From Microbacterium sp. LWO13-1.2 (lineage in GTDB: Bacteria; Actinomycetota; Actinomycetes; Actinomycetales; Microbacteriaceae), in NCBI RefSeq assembly GCF_038397725.1, contig NZ_CP151634.1, positions 682,001-746,000 of the forward strand: DNA of 64,000 nt, written 5' to 3'. A program made the position numbers and the translations under genes. This document shows, in pieces, positions 58,470-64,000 of this stretch. The stretch's first letter is position 1. Each line of letters starts with the position of its first letter. The notes beneath the pieces are model-generated. The model searched no databases and was not told the origin of the DNA. It worked only from the letters and a program-made list of their open reading frames with translations.

Positions 58470-59464
58470 TCTGCAGCCTCCGTACGTGGCGCCCCGACGG
58501 TGACCGTCTCGATGAGGTGAGCCCCGAGCGGGCGATCGGTGGCGAGGACGATACGGGTCCGGGCTGTCGGATGATCGACCGGTCCCAGCCGCTGGTTCCG
58601 GAGGTCCGCGATCACCTGGCCACGACCAGGCCCTCCACTCGTGTCGACGGTGATCGGAACGCGGGGCGCCCGTGTGGGCGTCACGCCACCCACGGCGACG
58701 GCGGCTGCGAGGGGGTCGTGCAGCGCGCAGCTGCGCTTGCCGTAGAGGGGCAGGTAGAACTCGAAGTAGTGATCGAGCATCTCCCCGAGTGCTCGCGCGG
58801 CCGGGTTCTCGGCTTCGAGGAGTCGGACCCGATCGTCCTCGTCCAGGGTGTTCTCGAGCGTGACGTCGAGCGGCACGAGGGTGATGTCCCAGTCCGCCGC
58901 GAATACCTCGGCCGCTGCCTCGGGGTCGTTCCAGATGTTCGCTTCCGCCACGGGCGTGACGTTCCCCGACACGAGCGCCGCGCCGCCCATGGCCGTGAGG
59001 CTGTGCACCCGCTGCGGAAGGGTCGGATCCTGTCGCAGCGCGAGGGCGACGTTCGTCAGTGGCCCGACGGTGACGATGCGGAGTTCGCCGCGATGGTCGT
59101 GGGACAGCCGGATGAGCAGGTCTGCCGCGCTGTCGGCTCCCGGTTCGCGGAGCGACCGCGGAAGCGCGACGCCCCCGATCCCGTTCGCGCCGTGGATCTC
59201 GGGCACACCGCCGTCGAACGCCTTGGCGAGGTGATCGCGAGCGCCGAGGCTCACCTGCACGTCGGTTGCGCCGATCAGCCCGAGCAGATCGAGGGAGTTC
59301 CGCGCCGCCTGCTCGGCACTCGTGTTGCCGCTGACGGTCCCGATTCCGACGAGTCGGACGGCCGGAGAAGTCGCGAGGTAGGTGAGCGCGAGGGCGTCGT
59401 CGATGCCGGTGTCGCAGTCCAGGTAGACGGGGATGCGGTCGGACTCGGCGGTTTCGATGGTCAT
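58463..59464 (-). CDS. Nucleoside hydrolase (IUNH family)
   Basis: A 333-residue inosine/uridine-preferring nucleoside hydrolase: calcium-binding DCDTGIDDALAL, the VGIGTVSGNTS loop, GPLTNVALAL, GGAALVSGNVTPVAEANIWNDPEAAA and the His-Asp in ALHDPLAAA. It splits nucleosides into base and ribose, which the downstream ribokinase can phosphorylate. ATG at 59464 after GAGAGGACACAAC; longer readings have no site. Lies between the MFS and deaminase genes. Confidence 0.93.
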   Translation of the reverse strand: MTIETAESDRIPVYLDCDTGIDDALALTYLATSPAVRLVGIGTVSGNTSAEQAARNSLDLLGLIGATDVQVSLGARDHLAKAFDGGVPEIHGANGIGGVALPRSLREPGADSAADLLIRLSHDHRGELRIVTVGPLTNVALALRQDPTLPQRVHSLTAMGGAALVSGNVTPVAEANIWNDPEAAAEVFAADWDITLVPLDVTLENTLDEDDRVRLLEAENPAARALGEMLDHYFEFYLPLYGKRSCALHDPLAAAVAVGGVTPTRAPRVPITVDTSGGPGRGQVIADLRNQRLGPVDHPTARTRIVLATDRPLGAHLIETVTVGAPRTEAAEC

Positions 59465-59475
59465 GTTGTGTCCTC

Positions 59476-60897
59476 TCACATCCGCTGCCCGGGGCGGGCA
59501 GCGATCAGCAGGCTGGCGATCAGGGCGAGGGCGACGATCCCTGCCGAGATCCACAGCGCGGTGGCGAATCCGGCGGTCGTGATCTGCGTGACGAACGGAG
59601 CCACGATGCCGATGCCGAGGCCGGCACCGATGCCGAACGCGGCGCCGTTGAGGCCCGGCAGAGCGGCCGGTGCATCCTCGGGCGAGAGAAGCACGCCCAA
59701 GCCGTTGACCGTGGTGAGGACCAGACCGTTGTAGGTGATGCCGAGAATCGCGATCGCTGTGATCACGACCCCCATGTTCTGCGGGAACAGGGCGATCAGA
59801 GCCACGGCCGCGAGACTGACCACGAGGCCGACGCGCAGCAGCAGTATCCAGCCGAGCTTCCCGGCCAGCCAGCCGGACAGCGGCGCAGCCGCGACGCCGA
59901 TGAGGGCCGGCGGAACGAGGAACAGCGCTGCCGCAGTGGGGGCGTCGAGCCCGAACCCGATCTCAGGTGTCTGGCTCAGCACGACCACCGTGAAGTTGAT
60001 GACGGCGAAGACGCTCGAGAGGGTGAGCACGGTCGTGGCGATGACCGGCCACACCTGACGGGACTTGAGATGGTGCACGGCGATGAGCGGCGAACGACGC
60101 CGCTTTTCGACGAACCAGAACACGACGAAGGCCACGATCGCGCCTGCAAGGTACGCCAGGGCGAGCGGGTCCAGCCATCCGGCACTTCCCCCCTGGGAGA
60201 CGAAGTAGGTGAGGCAGATGAGAGCGATGGACAGAGCGGCGGCTCCCCACCAGTCCATCTTTCCCGTGGTCACCACCGGGCCATCCTTCGGGACAGTGAC
60301 GATCACGCAGAAGACTGCGAGGATGCCAACGACGAAGATGACCGCGAAGATCGATCGGTATCCGTAATTCTCGACAAGCAGCCCACCGATATAGCCGTCG
60401 ACACCGCCGACACCGCCGTTCACGGCGGTGATGATGCCGAGGGTCATACCGAACACCTTGGCGCTCAACGACTCGCTGAGGATGATGTACGCGAGCTGGA
60501 ACGCCGCACTCGATGCGCCCTGAAGCGCGCGGCCGACCAGGAGGAGCGGCAGGTTCGGAGCGAAGAGGCACAGCAGAGTGCCGACGGCCAGGATCCCGAG
60601 CACGATGAACAGCGCGCGTCGGCGGCCGATGTAGTCACTCCACCGTGACAGCACGATTCCGCCGATCGCGCCGGCGAGGAAGAACAGCGAGGAGACCTGG
60701 GAGATGGCGCCGACATCGACGCCGAGTTCTGTCGCCATGTGCGGGAGCGCCGGCGTGAGCATGCTGGCGTTCAACTGGTAGGACAGCACGCCAAGGACGA
60801 GCGTCACAACAAGTGCGACCGCGCGGCCACCCCGCACGAGAGTGATGTCAGCGCCGGGTTCCGTTCGGATCGCGGCGGTGGGGGGTTGTGCGTGCAC
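59476..60897 (-). CDS. MFS transporter, probable nucleoside importer
   Basis: A 473-residue transporter with about 14 helices (DHA2-like): LSYQLNASMLTPALPHMATEL, LSRWSDYIGRRRALFIVLG (loop 2-3 motif) and GRALQGASSAAFQLAYI. GTG at 60897 after AAGGAGTCTCACC; the upstream reading lacks a site. It heads the nucleoside hydrolase/deaminase unit and is divergent from a GntR gene. Transport of nucleosides is inferred from context only. Confidence 0.87.
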   Translation of the reverse strand: MHAQPPTAAIRTEPGADITLVRGGRAVALVVTLVLGVLSYQLNASMLTPALPHMATELGVDVGAISQVSSLFFLAGAIGGIVLSRWSDYIGRRRALFIVLGILAVGTLLCLFAPNLPLLLVGRALQGASSAAFQLAYIILSESLSAKVFGMTLGIITAVNGGVGGVDGYIGGLLVENYGYRSIFAVIFVVGILAVFCVIVTVPKDGPVVTTGKMDWWGAAALSIALICLTYFVSQGGSAGWLDPLALAYLAGAIVAFVVFWFVEKRRRSPLIAVHHLKSRQVWPVIATTVLTLSSVFAVINFTVVVLSQTPEIGFGLDAPTAAALFLVPPALIGVAAAPLSGWLAGKLGWILLLRVGLVVSLAAVALIALFPQNMGVVITAIAILGITYNGLVLTTVNGLGVLLSPEDAPAALPGLNGAAFGIGAGLGIGIVAPFVTQITTAGFATALWISAGIVALALIASLLIAARPGQRM

Positions 60898-61029
60898 GGT
60901 GAGACTCCTTCGTCGTAGCACTACGTTGAATCGGGTTGTATGAAGTTATACCTCTTAGGTAGAACATGTGCAAGACTGACATCTGCGCGATGATGGAGCA
61001 AACGCCTCGCGAGCAAAGGAGCATCCGCC
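60898..61029. promoter_or_regulatory. Divergent promoter/operator region of the nucleoside genes
   Basis: Holds GTATGAAGTTATAC, a partly palindromic 14-mer typical of HutC/GntR sites, directly followed by TACCTCTTAGGTA, a 5-3-5 inverted repeat (near 60936-60961). It should serve both the MFS operon and the GntR-ribokinase operon. Confidence 0.5.
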
Positions 61030-61815
61030 TTGAGCACGATCGAACAGTTCTTCGCCCACCAGTTGACGACAGCCGTCGGGCAGCCGTTGCGCGTAGCCGT
61101 GTACTCCCGACTGGCGGAAGGAATCCGTTCGAACGTCTTCCCGCTGGGTCAGGCCCTCCCGCGGGAGACGGAGCTCGCGACTGCGATCGGCGTGAGCCGC
61201 ACCGTCGTTCGTGAGGCGCTGATGCTCCTCGAGGAGGACGGACTCATCGTCACCCGTCGAGGCGTCGGGCGCTTCGTCGTCGACAAACTCCCGCACATCG
61301 GCCTGGAAGAGCTGCAGCCGCTCGAGCACGCGCTCACCGAATCGGGCCGGAGCATCGAGGTGCGCCAACTCGAGTTCGGCATCCAGTCGACCACTGACTT
61401 CACCTCCAACAAGCTCTCCCTCGACGCCGCCGCGAACACCTGGTTCCGCGAGGCGGTCATACTCAGCGACGGAACACCGATCGCCATCGCCCAGGAGCAT
61501 CTGCCCGCAGGCAAGTACCTGAGCGACATCCACCCTGGGATCGCCACAAGCCTCGAATCGCTGGCCGGCGAGTCGAAGACCCTGCTCGCCGCCATCATCG
61601 ACCGGTTCGGTTCCATCTTCAGCAGTGGGGTCTGCACTCTGGCGGCCAACGTCGCGGGCGAGACGCGAGGCGGCCAACTCGGCCTGAAGCCGTCGACACC
61701 CGTCCTCGTGCTCACACAGACCGCAGAATACGAGGGCACCCCGCTCTACCTCGCGAAGTTCATCGTCTCCCCCGAGGTAGGCAGCCTGTCCATCGTCCAG
61801 TCCACCGCCAGTTGA
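61030..61815 (+). CDS. GntR family (HutC/UTRA type) regulator
   Basis: A 261-residue regulator with an N-terminal winged helix (SRLAEGIRSNVFPLGQALPRE..., TAIGVSRTVVREALMLLEEDG) and a UTRA chorismate-lyase-like ligand domain (about 95-255). TTG start at 61030 after AAAGGAGCATCCGCC. It is divergent from the MFS/nucleoside hydrolase/deaminase genes and followed by the ribokinase gene, so it probably controls both with a nucleoside, ribose or sugar phosphate as ligand. Confidence 0.9.
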   Translation: MSTIEQFFAHQLTTAVGQPLRVAVYSRLAEGIRSNVFPLGQALPRETELATAIGVSRTVVREALMLLEEDGLIVTRRGVGRFVVDKLPHIGLEELQPLEHALTESGRSIEVRQLEFGIQSTTDFTSNKLSLDAAANTWFREAVILSDGTPIAIAQEHLPAGKYLSDIHPGIATSLESLAGESKTLLAAIIDRFGSIFSSGVCTLAANVAGETRGGQLGLKPSTPVLVLTQTAEYEGTPLYLAKFIVSPEVGSLSIVQSTAS

Positions 61816-61826
61816 GAAGGCTCCCA

Positions 61827-62672
61827 ATGACCACCCAGACCTCCCCCCGCGTCACCGTCGTCGGAAGCATCAACGTCGACATCACCAGTCGTGTCGAAAG
61901 GCTCCCCTCCCCTGGCGAGACCATCGCAGGTGGCACCCTCAGCCGCGAGATCGGCGGCAAGGGCGCGAACCAGGCAGCCGCCGCGGCGAAGCTCGGCGCC
62001 GCCGTCCGCATGATCGGAGCGGTCGGAGAGGACGCGGACGGACGATGGCTTCGCGACCAGCTCACCGCAGCCGGAGTCGACACATCAGAAGTGAAAGAGG
62101 TCCCCGATCCCAGCGGCACCGCACTCATCGTTGTGGACAAGCATGCCGAGAACCAGATCGTCGTCTGCCCCGGCGCGAACGCTCGCGTTCGGGCCGATGA
62201 CCTATCCCTCGAGCCTGACGAGGTGATTCTCGCGCAACTGGAGATCTCCCTCGCCGTCGTTGAGCACCTCGCTGCATCGTCATCGAACTACCTCGCGGTC
62301 AATGCCGCACCCGCCCAGCCCCTGCCTGCTGGCCTCATCGACCGCGTCGACCTGTTCATCGTCAACGAGAGCGAATACGCCCTCATGCCAGAACTCGACA
62401 ACGCGCGCCTGGTCGCCGTCACCTATGGCGCGGACGGAGCCGCCCTGCTCGCGCAAGGCAAGGAGGTCTCGCGCGCTGCGGGCGTCGCAACGACCGCTGT
62501 CAACACCGTCGGCGCCGGCGACGCCTTCTGCGCCGCCCTCGTCATCGCAATCCACTCAGGCATGACGCCGACCGCCGCACTCCAATCCGCATGCTCGGTC
62601 GGCGCGGCAGCCGTTGCGCATCCTGCATCGCAGCCTCCACTCAAGCGGCTCTCGGAGTACGTCACTCGTTGA
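61827..62672 (+). CDS. rbsK: Ribokinase (PfkB family)
   Basis: A 281-residue sugar kinase: VVGSINVDITSRVERLPSPGET, the substrate and phosphate loop GGKGANQAAAAAKLG, GAVGEDADGRWL, and the catalytic-base loop NTVGAGDAFCAAL. It makes ribose 5-phosphate from ribose released by the nucleoside hydrolase. It is a little shorter than the usual 300-310 residues. Chosen ATG at 61827 (AGAAGG site), 11 bases after the GntR stop. Confidence 0.92.
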   Translation: MTTQTSPRVTVVGSINVDITSRVERLPSPGETIAGGTLSREIGGKGANQAAAAAKLGAAVRMIGAVGEDADGRWLRDQLTAAGVDTSEVKEVPDPSGTALIVVDKHAENQIVVCPGANARVRADDLSLEPDEVILAQLEISLAVVEHLAASSSNYLAVNAAPAQPLPAGLIDRVDLFIVNESEYALMPELDNARLVAVTYGADGAALLAQGKEVSRAAGVATTAVNTVGAGDAFCAALVIAIHSGMTPTAALQSACSVGAAAVAHPASQPPLKRLSEYVTR

Positions 62673-62787
62673 CGGCGCGGAAGCACCCGATGGGGAACGG
62701 TCGCCACGACGACGACACGAACGCGTGATGATTCAGGAAAGTGTCACGGCAAGCGAGGCGGAACCCCGCTGATCAGACGCCTGGGGA

Positions 62788-62804
62788 GTGACATTCAATG
62801 TCAC
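62788..62804. promoter_or_regulatory. Perfect 17-base palindrome between ribokinase and rhamnosidase genes
   Basis: GTGACATTCAATGTCAC: 8-base arms around a single C. Position after two convergent genes suggests either a regulator site or a small structured end, not a classical terminator. Confidence 0.6.
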
Positions 62805-62824
62805 CTCTGCGAGAGGAACCTGAG

Positions 62825-64000
62825 TCATACGTGCCGTGGGTCGACCAACCCGATGAATTGATGCGATCCTCCCTGCACATCGTGCCGGATACCATCCGGT
62901 AGAACGACTTCTGCACGTGTCAGCTCCGGGAGGGCAACGTCGACGAACATCTGGTCGCCTTCGACACGCCAAGAGCAGGACACTTCTCCAAGGGGGGTGC
63001 GGTAGGAGGTCTCGGCCCAGTTGATCCCAGGTCCCGGCTGAGGCTGGATACGCACCGACGCGTACCCAGGAGAGGCCGGGCGGATGCCGCCGACGACCTG
63101 GTACACCCAGTCGACGACTGCACCCAGCGCGTAGTGGTTGAAGCTCGTCATCTCGCCCGTGTTGATCGTCCCGTCGGGGAGCATCGAGTCCCAGCGCTCC
63201 CAGACCGTAGTGGCTCCCATCGCGACGGGATACATCCACGACGGACTCTGCCGCTCGAGTAGCAGACGGTAGGCATCCTCCAGGTGGCCGGTCTCGGACA
63301 GCGCCCATGTGACGAACGGTGTGCCCGCGAAGCCGGTCGTCACGCGGTACCCCGATGCCCGAACCAGTTCGGCAAGACGACGTCCCGCCGCATCGCGGAG
63401 GTCGCCGCTCAGCACCCCGAACGAGATCGCGAGGGCGTAGACCGTGGCGCAGTCGGATCGGACGATGCCTTCGGCATCGACGTAGTGCTCGACGAAGGCC
63501 GCCCGGGTGCGCTCAGCCATTGCACGCCAGCGCTCCGCATCCTTGTGCTTGCCGAGCACGTCGGCGGCGTCCGCCGCGAAGGATGCGGAGCGATACAGGC
63601 AGGAGGTCGCGACGACCGAGGGGTCAGCCTTCGCCGCAGCCGGGTCCTCCGGCGGAGCATCCGGATCGAGCCAATCCCCGAGCTGGTTGCCACGATCCCA
63701 CAGCCCGGTCTCCGATACGTCCTGCTCGACGGAGTCAAGGTGCATGACGATGGCCGGATAGTAGTCCGCAAGTCGTTCCGCGTCGCCGTACGACCACCAG
63801 AGCGCTTGCGGAACCCAGACCGCCGAATCACCCCACACAGCGGTCGCGCGGTGCCAGGGCAGCGAGAACCCTTCCGGGAAATGCGCATACTTCAGCACCT
63901 CCGGAACGATGAGCGGGACGATCTGACCGGCGGCATGACGTGTCTCCTCCAGCAGGTCCCGCAGCCATCCGTCGAGGAAGTCCGCGGTGTCGAACTGGAA
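62825..64000 (-). CDS. GH78 alpha-L-rhamnosidase, C-terminal part
   Basis: The visible 391 residues start inside the gene, whose 5' end lies beyond base 64000. They form the C-terminal (alpha/alpha)6 catalytic domain and final beta domain of a GH78 enzyme: PWHRATAVWGDSAVWVPQAL with the acidic catalytic-site region, GNQLGDWLDPDAPP, TGFAGTPFVTWALSETG, YGATTVWERWDS-like WERWDSMLPDG, and FNHYALGAVVDWVY. It removes terminal alpha-L-rhamnose from plant or microbial glycosides. No neighbour in the window is clearly linked to it. Confidence 0.92.
   Translation of the reverse strand, partial: FQFDTADFLDGWLRDLLEETRHAAGQIVPLIVPEVLKYAHFPEGFSLPWHRATAVWGDSAVWVPQALWWSYGDAERLADYYPAIVMHLDSVEQDVSETGLWDRGNQLGDWLDPDAPPEDPAAAKADPSVVATSCLYRSASFAADAADVLGKHKDAERWRAMAERTRAAFVEHYVDAEGIVRSDCATVYALAISFGVLSGDLRDAAGRRLAELVRASGYRVTTGFAGTPFVTWALSETGHLEDAYRLLLERQSPSWMYPVAMGATTVWERWDSMLPDGTINTGEMTSFNHYALGAVVDWVYQVVGGIRPASPGYASVRIQPQPGPGINWAETSYRTPLGEVSCSWRVEGDQMFVDVALPELTRAEVVLPDGIRHDVQGGSHQFIGLVDPRHV

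Overview
The window is high-GC (roughly two thirds G+C) actinobacterial DNA. It looks like a chromosomal stretch from Microbacteriaceae, most likely Microbacterium or a close relative. The evidence is strong GC bias at third codon positions, many GTG starts, tight ATGA/GTGA gene overlaps, -10 boxes 6-7 bases before several start codons (leaderless transcripts), and protein families typical of soil actinobacteria. I see no rRNA, tRNA, prophage, IS element or CRISPR array. The first and last genes are cut by the window edges.

Layout. 1-936: AraC regulator (partial) and a GyrI-like protein. 1011-2528: SDR protein with a CxxC/CxxC region. 2689-11932: peptide importer, M81 (MlrC-type) hydrolase, ROK kinase and ROK repressor. 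12121-19543: tightly overlapped operon of GH42 beta-galactosidase, a two-subunit glycine-decarboxylase-like PLP enzyme, an AcoX-type ATP-NAD kinase and an SDR. 19691-20347: FadR-type GntR regulator. 21799-26769: sugar ABC importer and a GH63-like glycosidase, sharing an identical operator with the GH42 operon. 26956-32871: ABM-truncated-hemoglobin fusion, two Zur-type AztD-like lipoproteins, an M4 protease with its emfourin-like inhibitor, and small hypotheticals. 32981-41103: leucine/branched acyl-CoA catabolism (carboxylase, MaoC, CitE-like lyase, acyl-CoA dehydrogenase, thiolase) under a TetR regulator. 41380-45334: small acidic protein, RNase HI, quinone oxidoreductase, alpha/beta hydrolase, TetR. 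45368-49937: two-component system, two bacterial PH-domain membrane proteins and a 66-residue Trp/Lys-rich peptide of the aureocin A53/lacticin Q leaderless-bacteriocin type. 50237-51590: ArsR and SRPBCC genes. 51941-57188: TetR-controlled SDR/SDR/MFS/aldehyde dehydrogenase group. 57492-62672: nucleoside salvage (nucleoside hydrolase, deaminase, MFS, ribokinase, GntR). 62825-64000: C-terminal part of a GH78 rhamnosidase.

How they work together. Most modules pair an importer or hydrolase with catabolic enzymes and a local repressor, and several repressors have recognisable repeated operators. The two most unusual modules are (i) the probable leaderless bacteriocin with YdbS/YdbT-like self-protection candidates, and (ii) the GH42/P-protein-like/ATP-NAD-kinase/SDR operon, whose P-protein subunits have lost several motifs conserved in true glycine decarboxylase and may act on another substrate. 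Palindromic REP-like sequences sit in frame inside coding regions, and a 74-bp tandem repeat lies between genes.
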